NCBI GenBank assembly: GCA_964400285.1
Contig: CAYNTK010000005.1
Coordinates: forward strand, 1 to 64,000
DNA length: 64,000 nt
DNA from: FEN-1279 sp964400285
Lineage (GTDB): Bacteria > Bacteroidota > Ignavibacteria > Tepidaquicellales > Tepidaquicellaceae
Reading direction: 5' to 3'
Of this stretch, positions 36,062 through 45,659 are shown piece after piece (within the stretch, counting starts at the first letter, position 1; each line of letters opens with the position of its first letter). A program made the position numbers and the translations under genes. Under the pieces are notes generated by a model. The model was not told the origin of the DNA. It did not search any database and saw only the letters and a program-made list of their open reading frames with translations.

Positions 36062-36257
36062 ATTTTAAATTAAGATTTATTACCCTAAAAATAAATTCAA
36101 AAAGAGCATATTCGTCCTAAAATTAAAAGTTGTAAAATTGAAAATAAAATTTTTTTGATAAAATATTTTCCTATTTAAAACTATTCAATCTGTGTTAATG
36201 AAAAATGATTGTATTTTATTAGTATAAACATTAAGTTAAAAAATAAAAACCAAAATT

Positions 36258-37022
36258 ATGAATGGAACACAAAAAAATGGGTATTCTGCTCTTGCCGTAA
36301 TTCTGGCTCTTGGTTTAATTATTGCTGCCTTTATAATTTCAAATACATGGAAAAAAGTTTCCAGAAGTGGTGTAACTATTACAGTTACAGGCTCTGCTTC
36401 TAAAGATATCAAATCTGACCTTGGTATTTGGGAAGGAACATTTTCCAATGAATCTGCTGTCTTGACCGATGCTTATGCAAAACTTAAAGAGAGTAATAAA
36501 AAAGTAAAAGATTATTTATTATCAAAAGGATATGCAGAAGAAAAAATTAAGTTTTCTGCAATCACCACGACAACTTTATATGAAGGTAAACAGCAATCCT
36601 CCTACGACTATGGTTATAGCGGCAAATCTTCGTCTGGAAAAGTTATTGGTTATAGGTTATCTCAAGGTGTTACCATAGAGTCTTCTGATGTTGATAAAAT
36701 TGATTTGCTTTCCAGAGAAGTAACAGAATTAATTAATCAAGGGGTGGAAATAAGTTCAAACCCACCAAGATTTTTATATACAAAAATTGGTGATTTGAAA
36801 ATCGAGATGATAGGCCTTGCTACTCAGGATGCGAAAAACCGTGCGGAGCAAATTGCGAAAAGTACCGATAATAAAGTCGGTGAAGTTCGTTCTTCGAAAA
36901 CCGGAGTGATGCAAATAAATGCTAAAAATGATTCTCAAGTTTCGGATTATGGAATGAATGATAATTCTTCACTCGAAAAAACCATTACTTCGGTGGTAAA
37001 TATTAGTTTTTCGATAGAGTAG
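36258..37022 (+). CDS. SIMPL domain (DUF541) protein with N-terminal membrane anchor
   Basis: A 254-residue protein. A hydrophobic segment at about 10-28 (ALAVILALGLIIAAFII) acts as signal anchor. The rest is a SIMPL/DUF541 domain with the characteristic start VTITVTGSASKDIKSDLGIWEG, a central YRLSQGVTIESSDVDKI and the later AQDAKNRAEQIAKST-like block. These periplasmic or cell-surface proteins are widespread and of unclear function, linked to stress resistance in some species. It is a monocistronic gene. Confidence 0.9.
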   Translation: MNGTQKNGYSALAVILALGLIIAAFIISNTWKKVSRSGVTITVTGSASKDIKSDLGIWEGTFSNESAVLTDAYAKLKESNKKVKDYLLSKGYAEEKIKFSAITTTTLYEGKQQSSYDYGYSGKSSSGKVIGYRLSQGVTIESSDVDKIDLLSREVTELINQGVEISSNPPRFLYTKIGDLKIEMIGLATQDAKNRAEQIAKSTDNKVGEVRSSKTGVMQINAKNDSQVSDYGMNDNSSLEKTITSVVNISFSIE

Positions 37023-37114
37023 AAGAGCTGTATTCAGAATTCAGAAATAAAAATTCAGAAGTGAAGATTTTGACATTTCACCACTTTTAAATCTGTAGAA
37101 TCGTTGAAATTATC

Positions 37115-38749
37115 TTAATCAGTAATGGTAAGGTCTACAAATTTAAAACTGTTACCATCAAACAAACCTTTATCGCTTAGTTTTAATGTCGGAATTACAA
37201 GTAAAGCCATAAAAGATAGAGTCATAAAAGGAGACGAAAGTTTTGTACCGAGTGCCTTTGCAAGCCTATCTAATTTTAAATATTTTCCTGCTACAAGGTA
37301 TCCGTCTTCGTTAGACATTATACCTGCTACTGGTAATGGAAGTACATCGATTTTTCTATTGTCTGCAATACTTATTCCACCTTTATGCTCTATAATTGCA
37401 TTTACTGCACCACATAAATCTTTATCGTTCGTTCCAACTGCAATTATATTATGTGAATCATGTCCAACACTTGTAGCAATTGCCCCCTTCTCGAGATTAA
37501 AATTTTTAATGAATGATATTGCAGGTTTTGATTCTTTATATCTGTTTATCACCACAAGTTTTAAAATATCTCTTTCTGTATCTGAAACTATTAAACCATT
37601 TTCGACTTTTGGCTCAAAATCCATTTCATTTGTAATTAATTGCCCATCGAATGCTTCTATAACACGAATTTTGTTCCCTTTATATTTTACTTCAAAATCC
37701 CTTACGGATTTTTTTGATGTATTAAAATTATTTATTGTTTTTTCTTTAACGGAATTAATTAAAGTTTTTCCGTTTTCTGCAACGAGTTCACCGTTAATAT
37801 ATGTTTTTAAAACATTCATATTTTTTAAATCATCTACAACGATTAAATCGGCATAATCATTTTTTTGTAAAAGACCTACGTCGAGACCGTAATGTTTTAC
37901 AGCATTCACAGTAGCACATTGCAAAACGTCAAATAAATCGTAACCATATTTTAGCGAACGTTTTACGATGTTATTAATGTGATTTTCAACAAGATTATCC
38001 GGATGTTTATCGTCACTGCAAAACATTACCATATCTGTATGTTCGGAGATTAGGGGACGAAGAGTTTCATAATTTTTTGCGGCAGAACCTTCTCTAATTT
38101 GAATTTTCATCCCGTATTTTAATTTTTCATTAGCTTCTTCAATTGTATAGCATTCATGGTCGGTAGTTATTCCGGCTTCGATATATTTTTTTGCATCTTT
38201 GCCTTTTAGGCCGGGTGCGTGTCCGTCAATCGGTTTTCCATATTTTTTTGCAATTTCGATTTTCTTCATAACCACAGGGTCTTTAAAAAGCACACCGGGA
38301 AAATTCATCATCTCACTTAAGTAATGTAATTTGTTTTCAGTAAAAAGTTTTTCAATATCATCTGGAGTGATTTCCGCTCCGGCTGTTTCAAATGTTGTAG
38401 CGGGTACGCAAGATGATGCACCAAAATAAAATTTAAACGGAACTTTCTTTCCGTTATTTATCATAAAGCGAACCCCGTCTATTCCAATAACATTTGCAAT
38501 TTCATGTGGGTCGGATACAGATGCTACAGTTCCCTGAACGACTGCCAATCGTGCAAACTCAGACGGAATAAGCATTGAGCTTTCTATATGGATATGTGCA
38601 TCAACAAACCCCGGCATAATGTAATTTTTATATTCCTTCGAATCCTCTATAATATCTTTTATTTTTCCTTCGGAAACTTCTATTGAACCCGGATATATTT
38701 TTCTCTTTATTGGGTCAACTATGTTACCATAGATTTTAAATGATTTCAT
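37115..38749 (-). CDS. ade: Adenine deaminase
   Basis: A 544-residue amidohydrolase converting adenine to hypoxanthine. The metal-binding HxH lies in VDAHIHIESSM. The ADE family block is TVASVSDPHEIANVIG, followed by GHAPGLKGKDAKKYI, TTDHECYT and the catalytic FCSDDKHPDNL. The C-terminal adenine-deaminase domain (ATSVGHDSHNIIAVGTNDKDL) is present. It overlaps nothing but is separated by only 1 base from the class D beta-lactamase gene upstream on the same strand. Confidence 0.96.
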   Translation of the reverse strand: MKSFKIYGNIVDPIKRKIYPGSIEVSEGKIKDIIEDSKEYKNYIMPGFVDAHIHIESSMLIPSEFARLAVVQGTVASVSDPHEIANVIGIDGVRFMINNGKKVPFKFYFGASSCVPATTFETAGAEITPDDIEKLFTENKLHYLSEMMNFPGVLFKDPVVMKKIEIAKKYGKPIDGHAPGLKGKDAKKYIEAGITTDHECYTIEEANEKLKYGMKIQIREGSAAKNYETLRPLISEHTDMVMFCSDDKHPDNLVENHINNIVKRSLKYGYDLFDVLQCATVNAVKHYGLDVGLLQKNDYADLIVVDDLKNMNVLKTYINGELVAENGKTLINSVKEKTINNFNTSKKSVRDFEVKYKGNKIRVIEAFDGQLITNEMDFEPKVENGLIVSDTERDILKLVVINRYKESKPAISFIKNFNLEKGAIATSVGHDSHNIIAVGTNDKDLCGAVNAIIEHKGGISIADNRKIDVLPLPVAGIMSNEDGYLVAGKYLKLDRLAKALGTKLSSPFMTLSFMALLVIPTLKLSDKGLFDGNSFKFVDLTITD

Positions 38750-38750
38750 A

Positions 38751-39596
38751 TTACATTATCTTTAAACTTTTTAAAATATTATAAGTTATTTCTTTTGCTT
38801 TAATACCATCGACCTTTTTTGAATCTATTATATTCGTTGCAAAAATAAATGCGTTATTTCCTTGCTCTAAATATCCAACAAACCATCCTTGAAAAAAATT
38901 ATTGTCCCACTTGCTTCCCGAACCTGTTTTTCCTCTTAACACATATAAATCTGTTTTGTCAAGAGTCATAATGTCTTTAACTATGTTAATCGTCCTTTCG
39001 GAAAATGGTAACTTATTTTTGTATAATTTATATAGAAACTCAACCTGCTCGTTTGCGGATATCTCAATCGAACTCATTAGCCAAAATTTATCTATTCCAC
39101 CAGAGATATCCATATTACCATAATTAATTTTCTGTATATATTCTTTCATTTTATCTTCACCTATTCTTCTTGCAAGTTCCCTATAATACCAAACCACAGA
39201 ATTTGCAATTGCTGTTTTCAAAGTATGGTCCTTTTCCCACGATTCTAAGTATTGTTTTGTTCCGTCCCATTTTAAAGTAAAATTTTCATCTGTTGCAACA
39301 CCGGTTTCAAGTGCAATAAGTGAATTTGGTATTTTAAAAGTCGAACACGGGGAAAGGCGTTTATTACACTGTTTTTCATTATATCTAATATAAAAGTTAT
39401 TTGAAACGTCGTAGAGAACAAATGCTCCCGAATAACCATTGAAAAAATTTGATAAATTCGTCTCATAACTACCTGACTTTTTACTCAAGGTATCGGATTT
39501 TTTCACTTCCATTTTTTCTTGATTTGAATCTGGTTTTCTATTACAATTAAAAATTATTAAGGACAAGGATAATATAATAAATATTAAAATTTTCAT
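38751..39596 (-). CDS. Class D (OXA-type) beta-lactamase lipoprotein
   Basis: A 281-residue serine beta-lactamase fold. The start at ATG 39596 gives MKILIFIILSLSLIIFNC, a lipoprotein signal with C18. A longer reading to 39665 would overlap the preceding gene and hide the signal. Class D motifs are complete: nucleophile S85 in STFK (85-88), SVV at 133-135, YGN at 159-161, the FWLMSS tryptophan at W172 and KTG at 223-225. The carbamylated lysine would be K88. It is predicted to hydrolyse penicillins or oxacillin-type drugs in the periplasm. Some homologues are BlaR-like sensors, but this one has no membrane sensor part. Confidence 0.92.
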   Translation of the reverse strand: MKILIFIILSLSLIIFNCNRKPDSNQEKMEVKKSDTLSKKSGSYETNLSNFFNGYSGAFVLYDVSNNFYIRYNEKQCNKRLSPCSTFKIPNSLIALETGVATDENFTLKWDGTKQYLESWEKDHTLKTAIANSVVWYYRELARRIGEDKMKEYIQKINYGNMDISGGIDKFWLMSSIEISANEQVEFLYKLYKNKLPFSERTINIVKDIMTLDKTDLYVLRGKTGSGSKWDNNFFQGWFVGYLEQGNNAFIFATNIIDSKKVDGIKAKEITYNILKSLKIM

Positions 39597-39633
39597 AATA
39601 ATCTTTTTCTTCTGAAAAAAGAGTTTTGGAAAT

Positions 39634-40368
39634 TTACTGACAGCAAGGTGGTTTATTGTTTTCACTTTGTTTATTAAACATTTTTTGTATTTTCTCTGTC
39701 TTTGGACTTATATATGGAATCCCAAGACTCAATCCCCGAAGAATAAATAAAATTGCAATCAAACCAGCAAAAAATGGAATGGCTTTTGAAATTTTTTGTC
39801 TGATTTTTACGTTTATAAAATTTCCCGCAAGGGATGTCCCAAACATTACGGGTATAGTTCCTATTCCAAATAGTGCCATATAAAATATTCCGCTTAAAAC
39901 CTCACCTGTAACCAAAGCTCCTGCTAATCCCACATACACAAATCCGCAGGGAAGAAAACCGTTCAAAATTCCTATAAAAAACAAAGAACTTATCGAGCCT
40001 TTTTTAAAAAGCGTGCCGAAATATAATTTTATTTTATTTGTAAAATTAAAAAATGAAAACTTATCCGAAATTTTTTTCTTAATCCCTGTTGGTAAAATTA
40101 CAATCAATAAAATTACCACGCCTGTAGCAATCGTTACACCTTGCTGGAATTCAATACTGATAAACGAAAAACTTTTTCCGAGCATTCCGAAAATTAATCC
40201 AAAAAAAGAATAAGTAATTACTCTTCCGAAATTATATAATATCCTGCCAATGTAAAACGAAAAACTCCTAAAAGAGCCTGAAGGCAGAGCCAATGCAATA
40301 GGACCACACATCCCGATGCAATGTAAGCTTCCTAAAAAACCAATTATTAATCCTTCCCAAATGTACAT
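39634..40368 (-). CDS. SafE/UreH-like membrane transporter (COG2836)
   Basis: A 244-residue polytopic membrane protein with about six hydrophobic helices. The N-terminus has the diagnostic GFLGSLHCIGMCGPIALAL, with H16, C17 and C21 in the first helix, and the later motif NGFLPCGFVYVGLAGAL (PCG). The C-terminus ends NKPPCCQ. The cysteine and histidine pattern suggests copper or another thiophilic metal; relatives act in cytochrome oxidase assembly or metal efflux. It is upstream of the beta-lactamase gene on the same strand, with 37 bases between them. Confidence 0.85.
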   Translation of the reverse strand: MYIWEGLIIGFLGSLHCIGMCGPIALALPSGSFRSFSFYIGRILYNFGRVITYSFFGLIFGMLGKSFSFISIEFQQGVTIATGVVILLIVILPTGIKKKISDKFSFFNFTNKIKLYFGTLFKKGSISSLFFIGILNGFLPCGFVYVGLAGALVTGEVLSGIFYMALFGIGTIPVMFGTSLAGNFINVKIRQKISKAIPFFAGLIAILFILRGLSLGIPYISPKTEKIQKMFNKQSENNKPPCCQ

Positions 40369-40446
40369 ATAAACTTAAGTGTTTAATAAAATTGTAAATT
40401 AATAAACTTGATTAATGAGGTCAACATAAAAAACTGTTTTAATAAA

Positions 40447-40476
40447 AAAGGTTTTAGTTTAACAACCAAAACCTTT
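40447..40476 (-). terminator. Terminator of the 734-residue T9SS cargo gene
   Basis: AAAGGTTTT (40447-40455) pairs with AAAACCTTT (40468-40476) over a 12-base loop. Read on the minus strand, the stem is followed by a T-rich tract (TTTATT). It lies 24 bases past the stop of the cargo gene ending at 40500. Confidence 0.75.
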
Positions 40477-40499
40477 AACAAATAATTTTCAATAAGAAA

Positions 40500-42704
40500 T
40501 TATTTCAATAAAATCATTTTTCTAACTTCGGAAAAATCTCCTGCATTAATTTTGTAAAAGTAAACTCCAGATGCAAAACTTGTTCCGTCAAAATTTATAC
40601 TATACAAACCCGGATTTAGTTTTTCATTTACTAATGTTGCTACCTCACGGCCAAGTGCATCATAAATTTTTAAAGAAGTAAATTTTGAATCTTTAATCTG
40701 AAATTTAATAATCGTTATCGGATTAAAAGGGTTTGGATAATTTTGGTAAAGTGCATAATTATCGGTGATTTTTGTTTCAATTTGTTTTATTCTAACAAGG
40801 TTTGTATCACCACCGTTAGTAGTTTTATAGATGGTACCAGTACTTCCTACAATCCACCCCGTTAAATGTGATGTAAAAAAAAGCGAAAAATTAACGGTTG
40901 AATATCCCTTCGATTGGTCGAACCAGTTATCCCCACCGTTTGTAGTTTTTACGATTTTGCTTCCGCCAATTGCCCACCCGGTTTGTGCAGACGCAAAAAA
41001 TAATTCCTCAAAATTAAGTGTTCCTAAATTCGGAACACCATTTGTTTGTGCAAACCAATTCAAACCACCATTAGTGGTTTTTAATATAGTTCTGTACCAC
41101 CCGGAAATCCAACCTGTTAGAGGATTAATAAATTGGACAGAGGTTAAATATATATTCGTAGTACCTGTTGGTTGCAATGTCCAGTTTATCCCAGCGTTTG
41201 TAGTTTTTAATAATTTATCATACCAGCCCACAGCCCAGCCAGTATTGGCAGATGTAAAGTAAATAGATTCGAGCGAAGCAGTATCTGATAAAACATTATA
41301 TTGTGATGTCCAGTTATCCCCGCCGTTTATCGTTTTTAAAATTAATCCCGTTCTTGGTACCGAACTTTTATATCCTGCAATCCATCCCGTATCAGGTGAA
41401 GTAAAATAAATAGATTTGTAATTGTAGTTATATGTTTTGTATTTGGCTAACCAATTCGTTCCGCCGTTCGTTGTTTTTATCAACCAGCTTGTATCACCCG
41501 AAATATTTTTCCCAACCGCCCAGCCTGTTTCTGCTGAAATAAAAAATAAATAATTAAAATTTACATTTACGGGAGAAACCTGGTCAATCCAGTTGTTTCC
41601 GCCATTTGTCGTTTTCACCAATCTTAATACATTTCCCGCCGCCCAACCGGTTTCCGAATTAATAAATTTAACTGAATATAGTGAATTCGTAAATCCTTTG
41701 GTCAGGTCATTAAAAGTATTCCCTCCATCCGTTGTTTTATAAATTTTCCCTTCATATCCTGCTACAATTCCCGTATTTGAATTTATGAAGTTAACTACTC
41801 TTAAATTTATTGCATAAGGTATGTTTTGACTTAATGAACTCCAGCTATTTCCTCCATCGAGTGTTTTAAAAACTATACACCCATCGTTTCCCCCGACTGC
41901 ATAACCTGTATCTAACGTAGGAAAAAACACCGAAGTAAATCCAGAAATAGTATTTGTTGTAAGAGTTATCCAGTTAAGTCCACCATCCGATGTTTTTATT
42001 ATTTTCCCGCCCTCACCTGCAGCCCATCCTGTATTTGCATTTTTAAAAAATATAGAATTCAAAGGCATTGAAATTCCACATGCATAAGGAATCCAGTTAT
42101 TTCCTCCATCGGTGGTTTTAAGGATATTTCCTGATAGCAAAGTTCCACTTATCCATCCAGTTGTTTCCGATATAAAATAAACCGACAATAAAGTCGCAGT
42201 ACCTCCCCCGCTTTGTTGAAACCATGATACACCGCCATCGGTTGTTTTTATAATTTTTCCGTTCGAACCCACCGCATACCCGGTTGAAATAGAAGGGAAG
42301 GATATTGAACCTAAATCTGTAGTAAGTCCTGTTGGTAAATCCGTCCAGTTATTTCCTCCATTTGTTGTCTTAAAAATTTTTCCAGCAGAGCCGCAAATAT
42401 ATCCAGTGTTATCGTTTAAAAATGATAATGCAATAAAAGAGGATGTATTCGGATAATTCCAGTAGGGGATATTATAAGTGAAAACTGTCCAGTTAATTCC
42501 ACCGTTTGTTGATTTGATTATACTTCTACCACCTCCGCAAGTGTATATTACATTTGCATTTATCATTTGTGCTTTATATATCGGATCTGCCGATGGATAT
42601 GGGTTTTGAAGTATCCAGCCACTTTGAGAAAATAAAAAATTGGTAGGTAATAACAAAAATAATATAAACAAAATAAAATTTGTTTTTTGGGTTTTGTTCT
42701 CCAT
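40500..42704 (-). CDS. Large secreted YCF48-repeat protein with T9SS sorting domain
   Basis: A 734-residue exported protein. The signal peptide ends LFSQ. The body is a long series of YCF48/BNR-like blades, each with a KTTNGGNNW-type motif and a TGWAVG-type strand. I count about fourteen, enough for two propellers. The C-terminal T9SS domain runs from YALYQNYPNPFNPITIIKF to EVRKMILLK. It is adjacent and downstream of a sialidase-like T9SS protein, repeating the arrangement at 25.8-29.2 kb. Function beyond surface display is unknown. Confidence 0.9.
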   Translation of the reverse strand: MENKTQKTNFILFILFLLLPTNFLFSQSGWILQNPYPSADPIYKAQMINANVIYTCGGGRSIIKSTNGGINWTVFTYNIPYWNYPNTSSFIALSFLNDNTGYICGSAGKIFKTTNGGNNWTDLPTGLTTDLGSISFPSISTGYAVGSNGKIIKTTDGGVSWFQQSGGGTATLLSVYFISETTGWISGTLLSGNILKTTDGGNNWIPYACGISMPLNSIFFKNANTGWAAGEGGKIIKTSDGGLNWITLTTNTISGFTSVFFPTLDTGYAVGGNDGCIVFKTLDGGNSWSSLSQNIPYAINLRVVNFINSNTGIVAGYEGKIYKTTDGGNTFNDLTKGFTNSLYSVKFINSETGWAAGNVLRLVKTTNGGNNWIDQVSPVNVNFNYLFFISAETGWAVGKNISGDTSWLIKTTNGGTNWLAKYKTYNYNYKSIYFTSPDTGWIAGYKSSVPRTGLILKTINGGDNWTSQYNVLSDTASLESIYFTSANTGWAVGWYDKLLKTTNAGINWTLQPTGTTNIYLTSVQFINPLTGWISGWYRTILKTTNGGLNWFAQTNGVPNLGTLNFEELFFASAQTGWAIGGSKIVKTTNGGDNWFDQSKGYSTVNFSLFFTSHLTGWIVGSTGTIYKTTNGGDTNLVRIKQIETKITDNYALYQNYPNPFNPITIIKFQIKDSKFTSLKIYDALGREVATLVNEKLNPGLYSINFDGTSFASGVYFYKINAGDFSEVRKMILLK

Positions 42705-42749
42705 AACTTTTTAAGTAACTATTTTCTAAAAAATTACTTTTTTAAAGTT

Positions 42750-45602
42750 CTATTTTATTAAAATCATTTTTTTTACCTGTTCAAAATCACCCGCAACTAA
42801 TTTATAGAAATAAATTCCCGATGCCAGCATAGAGCCATCAAAATCAACAATATAAGTTCCGGATTTTTGTTTTTCGTTTATTATATTTGCCACTTCTCTT
42901 CCAAGAACATCGTAAACTTTTAATGTAACAAAGTTATTATTTGGTATTTGATATTTAATCTTTGTAATAGGGTTAAATGGATTAGGGTAATTTTGAAAGA
43001 GTTTGAATTCATTTGGTACAATATTCTCCTTCTCTTTAACGTTCAATATAGAATTCATTTGAAATGCGATGTTAGGTCTTAAAGTTTGTGAAGTGCCACC
43101 TGTTAAATCAGTGCATCCGCTGCCGCCTGGTAAATCTTGAGATTGATGCCAAACCATATTGTTAATTTGAGTAGCATATACCGAAGAATTAATATTAAAA
43201 CCTGAGTTATCATAACAGATTTCAATAAGTAAATTACTTGTCCCGTCCCAAATAAAAGGTGTATGGAATATTAAATATTGCCAGCCAGTCCCTGATACTG
43301 TATAATTATAAGTATTTACATTTGTCCACCCGCTTGAAGTAAATCCTGTTAATGTTGTTTGTGTTGTGTTTTGTATCCTCAAATTAAAATTTGTCATCAT
43401 TTGAGGAGAAGCATTTGTTACATTAAAACCTATTCCCATTATTCTCGATATAGCACCACCGTTTGCAATAAGCTCTGCTGCGGTATATAGCATATCCGTT
43501 CGAGAATCTGTATAGTATGTTCGAAATGGGTAAGGTGTTACAGAAGTTCCATTACCAATATAAACTATATAATGTTGCCAGATATAAAATTTGCCTAAAC
43601 TTGTTGAATCTACATTGTGGTTTGTAGAATTATCCTGTGCAAATATTTTATAAAATATCGAATCATTCGGTTCGACTTGTGATTGTATAGAATTGAAAAT
43701 TCCCTGATAATAGTCGTTCATTATATAATTTAGTTTGAATCTTTTTAAACCGTTTAAAGTATTATTTATATACCATACTATCCAAACAGAATCGATGCCG
43801 ATATTATCCGTAACCTTTACAAGCACAGTATCAGGCCATTGACTTTTTTGACATCCAGGAAAAGGTATAAATGAAAACTGTGGTCTTTCAGTATCCGCTC
43901 CCGTTTTAAACGTAAATGTCGATGAAGGGGCATTATCGGGTAAATAAGAAGTTCTTCCTGATGCATCTTTGGTTTTAATATAATAATTATATGTTGCAGC
44001 AACATTATTCCCCGAAATACTCGCAGTCCAGTTATTTCCACTCGAGTTTGTCATAATTATACTATCGGAAATTGTTCCTCTTCCCCAAAAAACTTTTGTT
44101 TCACCAGAAATTAAATTTGTTCCAAAAGTTTTTATCGATGCGTTTACAGTATATGGTCCAGTAGTATTTTCATTATCTTTTAATTTGTTATGTGAAATAT
44201 ACGGTTTTAGAACAACTGATGTAAAATATACTTGTGCAGGTCCATTTCTTTTATCAGTCCAAAAAGCATAAAACGCATCATTTATTCCGCTAATACTGTT
44301 ATAATCAGAATAGTAATTATCGGAATATCCCGATAGAGGAATAGGTCTTTGTGATGCATCGCTTAATCGCATATTAAAAAACGTATTTCCACCATCATTT
44401 GAGACCGCCATATATGTGTGACAAGAGTCTGCATAAATAAAATCTCTCGTGTCATAAAATATAATTGCAATTTTTCCATTTGTTTGGTCAACTGAAATTC
44501 GAGGTAGAAATTGTAACTTCCCGTTATTAATTGGGTCGTCGTTAACTCTAATCGGTGAACTCCAAGTATTTCCTCCGTTTGCTGAATATGCAAAGCAAAT
44601 GTCTGCATCGCTACCTGCTGGTGATAAATTTTTTTGTGCCCAGCATAAATAAATATATCCGTTATTGCTTCCACCGCTTCTATCCACAGCCATAGAAGGA
44701 AACGTGTGTGAGCGAATTCCTGTATTTAAAATTGTCCCTCTTATTCCATTTATATTTATTATGTTTGTTGGAGCTGACCAATTTATACCACCGTTTAAAG
44801 ACTTTGTAAAAGCAATATGGTCTTCTAGGTTTGTCGATAAATTTGGAGTTGACCATACGCAATATATCTCTCCGTTCGGTCCAATTTGCAAGTTGCTCCC
44901 TTGCTCATAATGATTTGCATTTGGTTGTCCTATTTGCATTGAATTATTATAAGTCGAGCCACCATCTGTTGAATAAGAAAAATAAATAGTTGGTTGTGTA
45001 ACATCGAAGTTAGACCACGCAACATACACCCTCCCAAAATATGGGCTTGTTGAAACTATATCGGTAATGTTGTTAGGCATATCATAATTGTTGGAAGAGG
45101 GAACTATTACTCTCCCCAGCCAACTTGCACCATAGTTATTTGAACGGTCTGATACTATAAAATTATCGAAGTAACTAAAATGCAACCTGTTGTTATTTCC
45201 ATATACGCAAGATGGATTAGAAGAAAAAAATGAAGAACCCGGCATTATATCTCCTCCCGCCCAACTTATACCACCATTAAGTGAATAATAGAATCCCATA
45301 CCTACATCTGTATTAGCTCCTACAAATATTTTTGAAGCATCGGTATATAAAATCGTTGCAGAAACAGTTGATTGATTATTTGAAGAAGGTGAAACTCTTA
45401 TATTGTTAAAAGAAGTTGTAACGAAATCTTTTTTATTATTATATGTAAAATATCCAATTTGATTTTGGGAGCTATTAAATACTGGATTTATAATATTAGG
45501 TTTAAAATCGGAAGGTTTTACGGTCATTCTTTGCTGGGAAAAACTGTTTAAAAACAGTATTACAAACAGAAAATTAAAAATGTAAAAAATCTTTGAATTC
45601 AT
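42750..45602 (-). CDS. Large secreted sialidase-like BNR-repeat protein with T9SS sorting domain
   Basis: A 950-residue exported protein. After the signal peptide (ending NSFSQ), residues about 85-460 form an Asp-box propeller (YSLNGGISWAG, YSTDGGSTYNN, KSLNGGINWSA, YSANGGNTWSS, VSNDGGNTFFN). Residues about 480-670 look like two immunoglobulin-like domains, and a beta-rich module spans about 680-845. The C-terminus is a T9SS domain (LFQNYPNPFNPITKIKY to VKKMILIK). Catalytic sialidase residues cannot be assigned. It shares architecture with the gene at 27224. It may be transcribed with the next cargo gene, 45 bases downstream. Confidence 0.9.
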   Translation of the reverse strand: MNSKIFYIFNFLFVILFLNSFSQQRMTVKPSDFKPNIINPVFNSSQNQIGYFTYNNKKDFVTTSFNNIRVSPSSNNQSTVSATILYTDASKIFVGANTDVGMGFYYSLNGGISWAGGDIMPGSSFFSSNPSCVYGNNNRLHFSYFDNFIVSDRSNNYGASWLGRVIVPSSNNYDMPNNITDIVSTSPYFGRVYVAWSNFDVTQPTIYFSYSTDGGSTYNNSMQIGQPNANHYEQGSNLQIGPNGEIYCVWSTPNLSTNLEDHIAFTKSLNGGINWSAPTNIININGIRGTILNTGIRSHTFPSMAVDRSGGSNNGYIYLCWAQKNLSPAGSDADICFAYSANGGNTWSSPIRVNDDPINNGKLQFLPRISVDQTNGKIAIIFYDTRDFIYADSCHTYMAVSNDGGNTFFNMRLSDASQRPIPLSGYSDNYYSDYNSISGINDAFYAFWTDKRNGPAQVYFTSVVLKPYISHNKLKDNENTTGPYTVNASIKTFGTNLISGETKVFWGRGTISDSIIMTNSSGNNWTASISGNNVAATYNYYIKTKDASGRTSYLPDNAPSSTFTFKTGADTERPQFSFIPFPGCQKSQWPDTVLVKVTDNIGIDSVWIVWYINNTLNGLKRFKLNYIMNDYYQGIFNSIQSQVEPNDSIFYKIFAQDNSTNHNVDSTSLGKFYIWQHYIVYIGNGTSVTPYPFRTYYTDSRTDMLYTAAELIANGGAISRIMGIGFNVTNASPQMMTNFNLRIQNTTQTTLTGFTSSGWTNVNTYNYTVSGTGWQYLIFHTPFIWDGTSNLLIEICYDNSGFNINSSVYATQINNMVWHQSQDLPGGSGCTDLTGGTSQTLRPNIAFQMNSILNVKEKENIVPNEFKLFQNYPNPFNPITKIKYQIPNNNFVTLKVYDVLGREVANIINEKQKSGTYIVDFDGSMLASGIYFYKLVAGDFEQVKKMILIK

Positions 45603-45659
45603 ATTTTATTACTCCCTTATTATTAAAATAATATAATTTTTATCGAAAATACAAAAAAG

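Noticed and set aside
37030..37100. Repeated TTCAGAA sequences and weak hairpins between the SIMPL and adenine deaminase genes
   Set aside because: The copies are short and irregular, and the possible stems compete with one another, so no terminator or repeat could be supported.
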